From NCBI GenBank assembly GCA_024803745.1, contig JANJXV010000020.1:23052777-23116776 (forward strand): DNA of 64,000 nucleotides, given 5' to 3'. The notes beneath the pieces were generated by a model that was not told the origin of the DNA, did no database searches, and saw only the letters and a list, made by a program, of their open reading frames with translations. Each line of letters starts with the position of its first letter. Position 1 is the first letter of the stretch. Both the position numbers and the translations under genes were made by a program. The DNA comes from Megascapheus bottae. Its lineage: Eukaryota; Chordata; Mammalia; Rodentia; Geomyidae. This document shows, in pieces, positions 46,151-58,140 of the stretch.

Positions 46151-46871
46151 TTACAAATTATGATCATCCCTCAAATAATAAAGTTATTTAAAAAAATAAA
46201 GGGCAATAAAGTGATTAAATTCTATCTGAATTCATAGGCTTTAGTTTCCTTTATTTATCTATTTATTTAACATATGTTCATTAAGCTTCTATTACTTACC
46301 AGGTAAATAAGACAAAAGTTTTCTTTTTTAGAAAGGAGATATTGTAGTAGTAGTTTTCTCTAAATATTGTAGTATGTTGTTATAGTTTTGGTCCTTGTAC
46401 ATAATTTTAAGACTCTTGGATTATTCTGTCCCATAGCCAAACAGGGTATCACTGAAAGTAAAGCAAACAGAAATAGGGAGAATTCTCTTATGTTTACACT
46501 TCAGCTCTTGCAATGTACATTTATTTAAACCAGCCAGCTACTATGCTATAAAGTACTGGAACCTGGTAGCTGAATGCTGAAGGTCTATATGAAGTGTCAG
46601 AAAATGAGGATCCATCTGGAAAGTTTCAACCCCAAGAAACCCTAAGCTAGCAGCAATCATGGCATAAGCTTTAGTTATCCCACTAATAGATTTACTAGAA
46701 ATATCTAATTGTATTTTTTTAAAACCACAATATTTTGGGATGGATTGCTACATAGCATTAGATAATCCAAACAATAAATGGGAGGATAACTTAAAAAATA
46801 ATAAAACTTCAGGGTCTGATTTGGACTTTAAAAAGTTAAAAAGAGTAATGGTATAAAGACTGACTAAGGAG
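46151..46871. other. Unique sequence, no gene seen
   Basis: TTTATTTATC patch at about 46250. No repeat or exon recognised. Confidence 0.4.
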
Positions 46872-47012
46872 GGCCAGGAGTATGGCCTAGAGTACGTACA
46901 TAGAAAAAAGTCCGAAGTGGTGCCGTGGCTCAAGTGGTAGCGTGCTAACCTTGTCAAAGCTCAAGGACAGGGCCCAGTTCCTGAGTTCAAGACCCAGGAC
47001 TGGAAAAAAAAA
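46872..47012 (+). mobile_element. IDL-Geo SINE with internal deletion
   Basis: Starts GGCCAGGAGTATGGCCTAGA, then jumps to GTACGTACATAGAAAAAAGT: about 45-50 bp of the left monomer, including the whole B box, is missing. The Geo half is intact. Flanks TGACTAAGGAG and TGACTTAGGAG look like a target duplication. Confidence 0.85.
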
Positions 47013-47189
47013 AGGGATGACTTAGGAGAAATTTCAGAACATTTTGAACATTTGGGATGAACATTTTGAAATCTTATGAATCACATGGATGATTAGAATA
47101 TTCTGTGTGGGGAGAGAGAGAGAGAGTTGCAAGTTAACTGATCACCATTCAGGTTGTATGGAGGATCAAACAAAAAGTTTAAAAATATG

Positions 47190-47345
47190 GAACCGGAATT
47201 AGAAGAATCAGACTGGACGTTGGGCGAAGCCCTGGCCCTGCTTTGCAAGCCTCAGTTTCTTCATCTCTCATCCATGGATAATTACACTCCTCTTGTTTAC
47301 CCTCCTGGATTGTGGGAAGTCAGGCTTGAAAATGTAAGGGAGGGC
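47190..47345 (+). repeat. MIR SINE remnant
   Basis: CTGGCCCTGCTTTGCAAGCC, TCAGTTTCTTCATCTCTC and GGATAATTACACTCC follow the MIR core. A 103-codon frame across it is a chance frame. Confidence 0.65.
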
Positions 47346-47479
47346 ATTCCTAAGTTTATACATTTTTTTTTAAAAAATGAAAAGCATGTTAATGAAAATA
47401 GAGATACTTGGATCATCCATTTGCTTCCTGAGGTGTCTGCTCTGCTCATGAGAGGCTACATGTAAGCAGAGTGAAGTAA

Positions 47480-48300
47480 CCGCTCCACGCTGCCATCAGC
47501 CTTCTGTACTTCTCTCTGCTGTTCTCCGTGTTACACATGAGCCTTTTTAAAATTTATTTAACGTCCATTAAGGCCGTGGTTCTGCAGGTTTGAATAATCC
47601 ACGAAGTTGTCACTGAAAGTTGATATTCTCTGTTTTGATAATGAAGGAAAACACCAATGAACAGCCTTATTAGTATAAAAAGTGACACAATCCAAAGTCT
47701 CAATCCCATTAGGAAAAAGCGCAGCGCACGTCCTGTCACAGTAATAAATGCTGCCTTGGCAAAGTGTTCCTCACCTCAGCATCCAAGTCCCCTACGGAAA
47801 AGTTGATTTGCTGTTAAATTTTAATCTTTTCTCCCCCCTTCTATAGATACTGATTAGGTCTTTCCTTTTTCTTCTTCCTTCTCTTCTACAAAGACTGCTC
47901 ATTTGTACGAGAAATACATCATTCTCCAAACTAAACGGCACAAAAAGACAAAAATGCAGAAAGAAAACAAAAAAAAAAAGAAGAGGTAAGGGGAAACGAA
48001 GAGGGGAAAAATAACAAATTGGTCATTAAAGGGATAAAAGAGAGGGAGGCAGACTACGCAGCTACCAGATTGGGCTTCCGTGCAGATGTAAGTATAAAAT
48101 GCTCCACAAGTCCTGTAATTGAGAAAATCTATCAAATGTCCTGACAGCTGCTCCGGCATTTCCAGAAGCGATAAAACTTGAATTTATTTCACTCCTAGAA
48201 AAAGGGGCAGTATCACCTTCTGGCGGCTTTAATGAAATGCCATAAAATTCGAGGAAAAACTGCGTGGCAGAGTCATAAAAAGGTAGTCGGAAGTGGATTG
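47480..48300. promoter_or_regulatory. Candidate conserved non-coding block
   Basis: Over 800 bp with no recognisable transposon, scattered CpGs (e.g. AAAAGCGCAGCGCACGTC near 47715) and many AT-rich homeodomain-like words such as TAATTG and ATTTATT. In a window otherwise full of old repeats, such a repeat-free block is what selected regulatory DNA often looks like. No protein frame is convincing. Function is inference only. Confidence 0.35.
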
Positions 48301-48309
48301 CTGGAAATG

Positions 48310-48310
<1 letters not shown>

Positions 48311-48342
<32 letters not shown>
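48311..48342. repeat. (TG)n microsatellite
   Basis: About 16 TG units followed by a G-rich stretch. Confidence 0.95.
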
Positions 48343-48343
<1 letters not shown>

Positions 48344-48360
48344 AGGGGGGGAGGTTGTGT

Positions 48361-48620
48361 GTCACAAGAGTGACCCGAGGGGACCACGGACTGTGCAGGT
48401 TGCCCAGGTGTTTCTGACCCTGAAGCGCTGGCCGCAGGTGGATGGCCCCCTCCATTCCCACCGTGGCCCAGGGCTTCCCCGCTCCTCTGGGTTTTCAGGA
48501 CCCATCAGCTCCCCGTGTGGCATTTTTCCAGACAGACCTAATGGGGTAAGGGGTGATAGGTGGTGAGCCGCCGTCGGAGAAGGGAGGTGGAACAAGCAAA
48601 CTCCCCACCCTGATTCTGCC
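48361..48620. other. Locally GC-rich, CpG-containing segment
   Basis: Clearly richer in G+C than the surroundings, with roughly ten CpGs (e.g. AGCGCTGGCCGC, GAGCCGCCGTCGG). Too short to be a CpG island by usual length rules. Frames on both strands (48312-48566, 48362-48661) have no recognised domain. Confidence 0.5.
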
Positions 48621-49054
48621 TGTGTTTGGAGAGACCATTGGGAGCTCTGCGCACTGTTCACCTTGCTCCGATTCCTCTGGACTTAACCGTGTTCCCTAAC
48701 ATCTGTGTGTCTGCCTCCTTTCCTGGACCAACAGGAAGCATGAAAGACTTCGGCCCCAGTGCTTCACACTAGCCCATGGTGGGAAATACACACATGCATA
48801 TAAATGTATATCCCCAATGGAAATGTAATGTCTTCAGTATTATCGCCTGTTTTTTTTCCCCCCCAGCTATTTCCATGGTCAAATAACTTGAGTCATCTAC
48901 CAATACATGGGTAAAGCCACTTATTTAAGATTATTGCACAGCAAGTAGAGTTACATAGTCTCATGCTTTATATTTTCAAAGTTTATTTTGATAATATTTT
49001 GACATAATGAAGTCACCCATGTAAGGAATTCTATTTCAAAACCCATGTCTTACT
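48621..49054. other. Unique sequence, no gene seen
   Basis: No repeat or exon recognised. Confidence 0.4.
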
Positions 49055-49258
49055 AAAAATCCTAATCCTAGGTGCTTAAGACCTGGAGGACTGGTTCACA
49101 GAAACTTTGGTCTGTAAAGTATGTGAGATTCCATCTCTAACTAACCAGAAAAATTCTGGATTGGACCATGGCCCAAGTGATACAGCCAACTGTGAGGAAG
49201 CAAACCAAGTGAGCTCTCCAGGCACTGAGTTTAAACCATGGTATTGGCTCTCCAACAA
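49055..49258 (+). mobile_element. B1-like/Geo composite SINE, badly diverged
   Basis: Recognisable by GAGATTCCATCTCTAACTAA, CCATGGCCCAAGTGATACAG and CACTGAGTTTAAACC in the composite's order. Confidence 0.65.
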
Positions 49259-50250
49259 AAAATTGATTTCAAAGATAAAGAGAGCCCTTAAACTTTATAG
49301 TGAATTTTCTTGGCTAATTAAGCTTTGTTCAAATATTAAGAAAGTAAATTGTAAGCTCAGAGGATAAGGAGCCTAAAACAAAGGATTTTTCTATGTAAAG
49401 AAGATAAAGGCTCACTAACAGGTAGTAGTATTCAAAAGGAGATAGGACAGAGAAACAGCCTTAAACATTCTATAAGAAATACTTCCATACTTATTCTATA
49501 AGAAATATTTATAGAATACTTTAGTGGCTATAAGAAAAATACTAACAAATACTGCAATGAAGAGTCTCAATCAAAAATATAAATGGGGAAAGTAAGTAGA
49601 TGGAATAAAAACTGATGATTTGGGAATGTGCAATCATGTGAGAGGCTTAACAGAATGAATGGAGTGAATGAAGACAAAAAAGGACTTTGGAAATTTGGAA
49701 ATGAAACTGAGATTTTTTTTTTTCTGGATGAACTAGTGACTTAGCTGATGGCCTAAAGGGAACATTTCTACAGCACAGGTTTGACCAAACCACAGGATAA
49801 AGGAATACCAGTAAGAATGTCAGTCTTTGGGAAATCTATTATTGAGTTATGACTGTCACTTGAGCAATAATATCTTCAATGGCCTGGGATATAAATTTCC
49901 CTTTTGCAAGAGGGAGTGCTTGGAAGCCAACAAAGTTTAGTGATCATCCTTTCATATTTCTATTCTCCAGTCTTTTGTCAGCTTCAGAACATGGAAGTCA
50001 GCTATTAAATAAGAGGAAATAATATCAGGCTCCAGATGTGGGTGCAGCACACACCTGATTTCAGCCAGATGTGCATGAGCTACTGTATTTATCATGTTCA
50101 GAGTGGAGATTGTAGGACACCCACCCACCTTCAGGAGACCCACTTCACAGCTCCTTTTTGCAGGGAGATCACCTCCTCCCCTGCCAAGTGCAAAGTGTGC
50201 TCCAAAGGAGTAATGACAAAAGATCTTCAAGAGTCCTGTAAAAGGAGGCA
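49259..50250. other. Unique sequence, no gene seen
   Basis: No repeat or exon recognised. The frames at 49952-50260 on both strands lack domains. Confidence 0.4.
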
Positions 50251-50260
50251 CACATTATAG

Positions 50261-50452
50261 TTTTTTCTTTTTGCCAGTCCTGGCCTTAAGCTCAGGGCCT
50301 GAGCACTGTCCTTGGACTTTCTCAAGGCTCGAGATCTACCACTTGAGCCTCAGCACCACTTCTGGCCTTTTCCAAGTATGTGGTACCGAGGAATCAAACC
50401 CCAGTCTTCGTGCATGGTAGGCAAGCACTCTACCACTAGGCCAAACTCCCGA
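50261..50452 (-). mobile_element. IDL-Geo SINE
   Basis: Reversed dimer: TTTGCCAGTCCTGGCC, CTACCACTTGAGCCTCAGCA, GTGGTACCGAGGAATCAAAC and CTACCACTAGGCCAAACTCC. The short repeat ACACATT on both sides may be the duplication. Confidence 0.92.
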
Positions 50453-52747
50453 CACATTTTGTTTTAATAGATACTTGATGTCAGTTCTAGCTTTCAATGA
50501 TGTCCATGAGGTCATTTAAGGAGCTCTTTACTCACCTTAAGTTTTATAACTATCCTGTTCCCAACTGTAGAATTTATCCTTGCTTAATTGCTTTCTGCTT
50601 CAGAGAAAGACTTCTTTCTAGTTTTCTTCCATCTCCCTTTGCCCACATTGGGCATCTGTTGATATGGAAACTATGCTGAGGGTAGTATAGAAGTTCCTTG
50701 GGTGGCAGCTAATTTATAAAGGTGCTAATTAATCGAAGCTCGTGGTAATGGCAGAGGTAGTGGACTCTTCAGGCTAGACTAAAGTCCTATTGTAGTTGAA
50801 GGGCACATAAGCATAGTTATTCAGGTCCAGCTGCTGTTCAGGGAGAGAGACACTAAGGAATCATAGATGATCACTGATGGATTTGAATCTTGAAATCATC
50901 TGTCTTCCACAATGGAGATCAGACTGCAGATAAGTGAAGGTGTGGCAGCTGGGGTATGGGTGGACCTGTTTCTAACCTGTGGCAAATGAGCGTATGCTTT
51001 GTCTCATTTCCACTACAGGCAACAGGTTCCAGTACTGTACCTGGTTCTGTCAAGTGTGAGTTGAGCCATTGTTAGACTGTGAGCAGGAAGGGCTGAGCCA
51101 TGTTATGTGTCTAGTTTAAGAACCATATTTGTCAGGAATAATTTTATTTAAGACCATAAACTATCCTCTGAGAATCTTTGGCTGAAAGAGCAACTTCTTG
51201 TTGAATGAAATAATAATAACCGCCTGGATAGAATGGTCCTTTTCTCTCATTAGCTAAAATAAAATAGATGCTGACCAAGCATTATAGGTCATCAGACAAT
51301 TTGGATTTTTTTTTTCACTCGGGTGAGGATATTGGTATTATTTGAGAAGAGATTTTAAAGTATTCTAAGATTTTAATTGATATTCCACAAAAGAAACATT
51401 GTTCTCTGAGATGTTTTCTACTGCTTTCCCTCACCTTGACAAGGTGGGAGAATTTTAGCTTCTCCTTGCCCCTTTTTAGAAGCAAGGAAAGGGGAGGGGA
51501 GGACGGAGGAAGGGCAGAGCAAACCATGGACAATTTTAACTCATTTGGAAGTTGAGGAGACTTATTTTTCAAATGTATTACCTTGAATCCAGATTTGTCT
51601 AACAGATGCGCTCAACTCTCCAGCTCCTACTGTCTGTAATTCAATTTCCCTGTAAACATGAGGCTGACATCTGTTGCAATGCAGATAGGTACTCAAGGAC
51701 CTGTAATTTTTCTGTCAAGTTCAGTGTCATGTTAAAGACCCTGAACTTTGCAGGGATGAAGAGCAGGCAGGGCTGCAGGTAGAAGGAAATTTAATGTCTC
51801 TTTCATGGTTCTGATGTCTCAGCAACTTTCTCTCTCAGACACTGAGGCTCTCGTTAGAGGTTTTCAAGGGAACATAAAGTGTTTATTTAATAGTGCAATT
51901 AATTGTTTAGCTTTACTTCTGGAGCTGCCTCTCTGCTAAGATTTAGCAGGGAGGCAGAGATTGTGTCTTCAGAGTCTCACTGACAGGGTGGATTAGATAA
52001 ATTACCATGCAATTCTCTAAAGTATCCTAAAAAAGAAAAAGAGCACTGTATGTTGCATTTTAAGATGTCCTCCTTGCTTTTGATTTGCCTCACCCAGCAT
52101 TAGCATAAAACAAGACCATTAGAAGAATGGATTGAGTTTAATCATTCGATCATTAATTAATTCAATTAAAATATTTGTTGAATCTGTATGACAGGATTAT
52201 TCCTGGTGTGGTGGATGGAGATGATGACACAAGATTCATGTGCAGAGAATTTTGTTTTACAAAAAGAGCTGAGTATCAAAGGGTGAAGGAAAAAAAGTGT
52301 TGTGCTAAAAAATGTACGAATTATGATAAGGACATAAATCCATTAGTGGGTTTAAATATTCTTTTCTCCCAGGGCCAGGGGTTTATTGCTTCAGAGGAAA
52401 GCAAGACTCTTCACCATATGCAAATGAACTTGGAGCTGAAGAGGAGAATGGAATATTCCTTCTGAATCTTGCCCATTGCAGACAATCAGCTGACATTGGA
52501 AGAATGACAATTACCCATATCGTTTCTTTAGATAAGCTTTGTGGGGGATATGATAGGATCACAAAATCAAACTTTTAAAAAGGTATGGTATATACTTCTG
52601 CAATTACCATTATTTCAGTTTTGTACAATACTATCAAAGGACGTGGTGGGATGTGTAATTGTGTAGTTTGTATCATTTAATTGACTCAGCTGTGAGTTAT
52701 CCTGTGACTGGCCATAGAGGACATTGCTCTACTCTTTGAAGGTGGCC
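50453..52747. other. Unique sequence, no gene seen
   Basis: Largest stretch without a recognised repeat in the right half apart from 31-34 kb. The stretch 51590-52160 has AT-rich words (TTAATTAATTCAATTAA at 52153-52169). The 96-codon frame at 52175-52465 has no recognised domain. Confidence 0.4.
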
Positions 52748-53090
52748 ACTGTGATTTGAATGTTTGTCCACTCCACAATTCATGTTGGAAATTCAATTAC
52801 CATGCTGACACTATTGGAAGGTGGGACCCAAAGAGATGATTCGACCTCCTGAACAGAATAATGTCATTATTGTGGGAACTGATTTGCCCCTTCTTTCCTC
52901 CTTTTCTCCCTCCCTCTTTGTCCATGTTTTGCCTTCTGTCATGGTGCCTCTGTCATGGTATGATACAGCAAGAATATCCTCACCAGGGTCCAGCACCTTG
53001 ACCTTGACCTTCCCAACTTCTATAACTGCAAGCCAACAAAATATCTTTTTATTATAAATGACCTGGCCTCAGATATACTAACACACAAAT
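52748..53090 (+). mobile_element. MLT1-type solitary LTR
   Basis: Starts TGTGATTTGAATGTTTGTCC, contains GGAAGGTGGGACCCAAAGAG and ends CAGATATACTAACACA, the typical order of a MaLR LTR. No coding remnant attached. Confidence 0.75.
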
Positions 53091-53160
53091 ATAAAACACA
53101 GAATGGACTACTTAGTGTAAAGAAGATAAAGAAACATTTGAATAACTGTCACAGTTTCTT

Positions 53161-53353
53161 TTTTTTTTTTTGCCAGTCCTGGGCATGAGCTCAGGGCCTG
53201 AGTACTCTCCCTGGATTTTCTCAAGGCTAGGGCTCTACCATTTGAGCCACAGCACCACTTCTGGCTTTTTCTATGTATGTGGTACTGAGGAATCAAACCT
53301 GGGTCTTTGTGCATGCTAGGCAAGCACTCTACCATAGGCCAAATTCCCAGCCC
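53161..53353 (-). mobile_element. IDL-Geo SINE, near intact
   Basis: Reversed dimer with an intact T-run and perfect 11-bp duplication CACAGTTTCTT at 53150-53160 and 53354-53364. Confidence 0.93.
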
Positions 53354-53518
53354 CACAGTTTCTTAAGGAACTTTTCTCTAAAGCACTGTGAACTTTGGTC
53401 CTGGCTGAACATGGCTTACCTATGTGTTGTATTGGGCCTCCATTGACTAATACTTCTTCAATTAGTTATTATCATGTAAAAACTGAGTGTCTAGGATAGT
53501 CCTAGAAAAGGATCACAT

Positions 53519-53937
53519 TGGCTCAATAGCTATGTACATATGACCATTTAAGATGATGCTAAGTGAAATGAACTCCAAGATATGGAAACAAGAGGTTTTT
53601 CTTTGTTGTTTTTAATATATTGAAGTAATTTCTTTTTTCTTTTTTTCTTTGTGTAATCCCCTGTTGTCACTCTATTTGATTTTGGAACTCTGTGTCTTGT
53701 ATATACATTTATCTGAATTGTGAAAGGCAGAGGAAAGCAAAATGGTGAGACAAAAGACAAAAGGCAAACAAATGCAGCAACAGTTGAACTTTACAACTTG
53801 GGGGAAGGGGCCTTGGAGTAGGGAAAGTAGGAGAAAAATGAAGGAGGGCTGACAGTGTTCCACAAGAAATGTACCCATTACCTTGTGCATGTAACTGTAA
53901 TCCACTGTATATCACCTTGACAATAAAATTAAATTAA
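53519..53937 (+). mobile_element. LINE-1 3' UTR, diverged
   Basis: GATGCTAAGTGAAATGAACT, GGAAACAAGAGG and the end TTGACAATAAAATTAAATTA parallel the L1 3' UTR at 14480-14807. Probably an older or related subfamily. Confidence 0.65.
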
Positions 53938-55054
53938 AAATCAGATATTTGACATTATAGATTTAAATGTCTAAAAATTGGAGCATTTAATGAAATAGGA
54001 CTTACCATGCCCTATATTATGCCATGTCATTCTGGTTCCTTGCTTAAACAGCTGTCCTTATTATCTCATAATGTCTTACAGTCAGCTGTGTTCATTATTC
54101 ACTTTTCTACATAGATCTCTGGTCTACATAAATAGATAAAATGTATTTTTAATCAATCAGGTAATAAAAATGTTTATTTTTTAAATTGTACCACTGCTTC
54201 TTAGGTACTGTGGGAGAGGCAAAAATATCCCTACCTACAAGAGGAAAGAGAGTAACATGTGTAACAACTTAGAGACACAGTCTAGAAAAAAACAGAAATC
54301 AGAGAAAGGAACACCATGGATGCTTTTAGTCATTAGACTTCTGAACTTGCCTCTATTTTTTGAGGAAAAAAAAAAAACCAACCCCTTTTTCTTTTTAAGG
54401 AAAGGGAAGTTCTTAAGGAGTTGAGAATGTAGCTATTTAACCACATGTAAGTGGTTAGAATACATTAGTATTCTAATCACATTCCCCCCCCAACATCTTT
54501 TGTTATGCAAAATAAGAACCCAATCCCAGGCAACAAGTATTACTTACACCTGGGAGAATATAAAAAGAAATGATGCTGAATAGGAGGTGGAGATTTGGAA
54601 AAAGGATTAATAACACTAGTTCTATTCTGCAACTCTTTGGGGCCCTATACAGAAAAAAAAAAAACTCATTTGTAAAGATGATTGTAGTTGTTGAGAAAGA
54701 ACTGGGTGATGTTTTAAAATTCTAGGTTTAATTTAATATCGACTCTCTGGCTAGACTTGTGGTCTGGGTTGCTTTATGAGAGAAAGGCTGACATAGAAAG
54801 CAGGAAAGGTCAAGGTCTTATTGGTATTAAATAAGAGAGAGCTGGCTACTTTCCCTGGGAGCCCATAGTCCATTACACCACCACTCTGTTTCTATTTGAA
54901 AACAAAAACGAGTCACTACAGCTGGGCAATTCAAAGCCCTCACTGATGTGTGGAGAGTCCAGTCTCTCACCTAAATTTGTACATGCACATGAGTACCATG
55001 AAAGCTGTGCTTCTAGTAGTAAACACTGATCACTGCAGACACTGAACAACTTGC
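53938..55054. other. Unique sequence, no gene seen
   Basis: Several short A-runs. No repeat or exon recognised. Confidence 0.4.
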
Positions 55055-55215
55055 TGAGGTTAGCATTTATTGACCACTTAGTATGTGGCCATCACAGGAC
55101 TAAATGCTTTCCACGTTTTATTTAATTCTCACCTCATGAGTTAAGTTCACTTAGTATATTCTCCTAAAGAAAACAAATTGAGGCAGAGAGGTTAGCACCA
55201 GCTAACAGGAAGTCC
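55055..55215 (-). repeat. MIR SINE
   Basis: CATTTATTGACCACTTAGTA, TTTAATTCTCACCTCATGAG and AATTGAGGCAGAGAGGTTAG follow the reversed MIR consensus. Confidence 0.75.
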
Positions 55216-55675
55216 CAGAGACTGCTGCACCCTTGATTATTAGTGTGGTAAGACTTGGTCTTGTGTTGTGTGGATAATCAGCCCTTAAAATGTTTCCTTT
55301 TTAGAAGAAACTGGATCATTTAAACACATAGAGGCATCCATGGGTTTCCGAGCAGTCTCCAGCATTGAGCAGAGGCCCTGGTCATTTTCTTTATTTATAT
55401 TCCTATGCATCTAAACATTGCTGGATAAATATAATAAACTCAAGGCAAATGAATTCACCACAAAGCCAGTACAAGTATAGAAAGGGGCCCAAGAGCTGCT
55501 GAGCAATGGTGGTGTTTACATGAAGAAGAGCTCACAGCAATAGCTTGTTCAGATATGGCAAGGTCTTATAGTACAATTCCAACTCCACCTCTTCAGAATT
55601 AGCAGCCTTGGCAGAGGACTTGTCTTCTAATTGGCTGGGAAAGTGAGCCCTGTCTAACATGAGCTAGGGTTATCT
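55216..55675. other. Unique sequence, no gene seen
   Basis: No repeat or exon recognised. Confidence 0.4.
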
Positions 55676-55690
55676 TGCTAGAACAAACTT

Positions 55691-55951
55691 ATTTGGTAGC
55701 TTTCTGTTGGCCTTGGGGCTTGAACTCAGATCTTTAGGTGCTGTCTGTCCCTGAAGTTGTTTGTTTGTTTGTTTTTTCTGAAAGCTAGTGCTCTACCACT
55801 TTGAGCCACAACAGCACTTTTGCTTTTCTGGTAATTAATTGAAGATATGAATCTCATGGACTTTACTGCCCAGACTGGCTTTGAACCATGATCCTCAGAC
55901 CTCAGCCTCCTGAATAGCTAGAATTACAGGTGTGAGTCACTGGTTCTCAGC
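55691..55951 (-). mobile_element. B1-like/Geo composite SINE
   Basis: Reversed element with a (TTTG)n expansion at the internal A-rich site (about 55758-55776). Target duplication TGCTAGAACAAACTT (55676-55690) versus TGCTAAAACAAACTT (55952-55966). Confidence 0.88.
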
Positions 55952-56032
55952 TGCTAAAACAAACTTGTATGTATACTCTGTCTTTTTTTCTAATATAAGT
56001 GAAAGAAAGCTCTGTTTTTTTTGTTTTTTTGT

Positions 56033-56128
56033 TTGTTTTTTTGCCAGTCCTGAGGCTTGAACTCAGGGTCTGAGCACTGTCTTTGTGCTTTCTCAAGGCT
56101 AGAGCTCTGCCAATTAAGCCAGCATGCC
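56033..56128 (-). mobile_element. Truncated Geo monomer
   Basis: TTTGCCAGTCCTGAGGC, GAACTCAGGGTCTGAGCAC and CTCAAGGCTAGAGCTCTGCC are present; the left ID-like monomer is missing after GCCAGCATGCCC. Confidence 0.8.
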
Positions 56129-57814
56129 CAACTAAGTCTCTTAATTTTTCTGTGTTCTAGTTTTTCATCTACCTTGTAATGTCATAAAGTTTAAAATGAC
56201 TTACTAGATGAAAAGTGCTTTGGAAAGTATTAGATTAAGCACTCAAATAAATGTTACTTTTTATTTCAAGAATTAATATTGGTTTTTGTTTACCTTAATA
56301 GATGGAGCAAATGCACAGAACTATATGGATTTTAACATCATCACAATTTTGACTTCCTTTGGGGAGCCAAGATCATTACAAACAGGCCCTGGTTAATAGA
56401 ACAGGAAGTTAAGAGTACTAGTGTTAAATTTAGAATTATGAAAGACTAGAACATTGCCTTATTCTCAGCAGTTATGGCCCGGGAATATATTATTAAAGTC
56501 TAAGGATTCTTCTTAGTTTGAATCAATGTCCTCTGCCATGCTAGCATGATAGGCTCTGATATAACTCTGATAAAAGCAATCTATATTCCATAGAAACTGT
56601 GAGTACAATCATATAAAAAACAGAAAGGGCCCATCGACATCTCTGTTTAACTTCTCAGTTCAGCAAGGAGGGCATGCTGTGTGATGCTTGTGCGCTGACC
56701 TCATTCAGAAAATAGTAGAGCACTGGAACCACAGAGAGAGAGCACTACTTCCGGGCAGTGAGAAACCAAGGTCCAGAGGGACGTGTTGTCTGTTGGCTCC
56801 TTTTGTGCATTTCCTGTGTGGTTCTTGTGCCTTTCATCTAAGTTACTGACTCAGCTTAACCCTGCTTAGCTTGCAAGACCTTTCAGAGAAATCAGAGCAG
56901 GAGATGCAGTCACTGCAAGTTGTCACACATGATTAAGTAGCCAGAGGGAGTGATTTATGTAGAAAGATTAAAATCCCTAAATATGTATGGCCATGTGCTG
57001 CTCTGATTGAGCGGATCTTCAGGTATTTGAAAACTGTCCTGTGGGAAGTATGTAGATTTCAGCAAGACTAGGACAGTTTTTGAGGGGCCCAGGGGCTGTG
57101 TGTAGGTGGCAGAAATGTGATGATTTGTAAACAGAATATTACTTCCTGACAGAGCTGAAGAGATTAGATTCCAACAGGAAATTCTTCTGTGGTTCTTTTG
57201 CCAGGCACAGTCTCTGAAATACTCTGTATGCAGAGCTTGATGTTCTGGGCCATTAGACACGTAGTTCCATAATACCATTGAGAACTTACTACTTTGTTTT
57301 ACAGGACTTCCATTCATGGGGTTCCCTTTGTTTCCTCCACTAAAGGTCTTCTACCTTCTCTCCTACTCCTCTGCTGCTCTCTTTACTCCTTTACCACCAT
57401 CCTTTTCTACCACTCCCGTTCAAATACAGCTTTTTGGAGCCTTGATTTAAATTTAACATTCTGAAGCCAGCATTTGTTGGATAAACCTCTTCCTTCTAAA
57501 CGTTTTTCTAAGTAATTCACTAAGTCTGCAAGCCACACTCAACCAAGCCCTCAGTAAGTACTGAGACTCTCCATCATTATATGATTATCTGTGTGTGGGG
57601 GTACAGAGAATAGAAGAGAGGCAAGGATATATTGATCCACCTGCACCTATCTCCATGCCTTTCACACTTGCAGTCGACTTGGCTAAGCCTGGAAGTAGCA
57701 CCATCAACTATTGTAGTGGTTAAGGAAGACGTCTCAAGGCATTGTTATTAATGCCTAGAATGAAGAGTAAGTCCAAGGTATGGGAAATGAGAAGCAAATC
57801 CAGTGTCTTTCTCA
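56129..57814. other. Unique sequence, no gene seen
   Basis: No repeat recognised. The 120-codon minus-strand frame at 56955-57317 has no recognisable domain or splice context. Confidence 0.4.
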
Positions 57815-58140
57815 GCTCTGGCTGCTATATGCCATAGATCAGGTGGCTTAACTAGCAGAAATCTGTCTCATAGTCCTGAGAGCTGGAAGTCTAAGTTCAA
57901 GGTGGCATCATCTGATTCGGTTCCTGGTAAGGCCCTTCTGGGCTTGAAAAGGTAGTTGTCTTTTTACTGTTGGCTCACATGGTGGGAAGAGAAAGCTCTG
58001 GTGTCTCTTTCTTAAAAGAGACACCTGTTCCTGTAGTGTGGTCCCTTCCTTTCTGATTTCTCTAAACCTAATTATCTCACCTCTGAATATTATCACATTG
58101 CATTAAGGCTTTAATATTTGAATTTGGGTAAAAGAACATA
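57815..58140 (-). mobile_element. MLT1-type LTR remnant
   Basis: CTCTGGCTGCTATATGCCAT, CTGAGAGCTGGAAGTCTAAG, GGCTCACATGGTGGGAAGAG and CCTAATTATCTCACCTC follow the reversed MLT1 LTR order. Confidence 0.72.

Noticed and set aside
47154..47465. 103-codon frame as an exon
   Set aside because: It spans a MIR remnant; no splice-linked partner found.
48312..48661. Overlapping frames in the GC-rich segment as exons
   Set aside because: Open frames on both strands are expected in short GC-rich DNA; no recognised domain and no convincing splice context.
56955..57317. 120-codon minus-strand frame as a gene
   Set aside because: No recognisable domain, no homology I can name, and no promoter or splice context.
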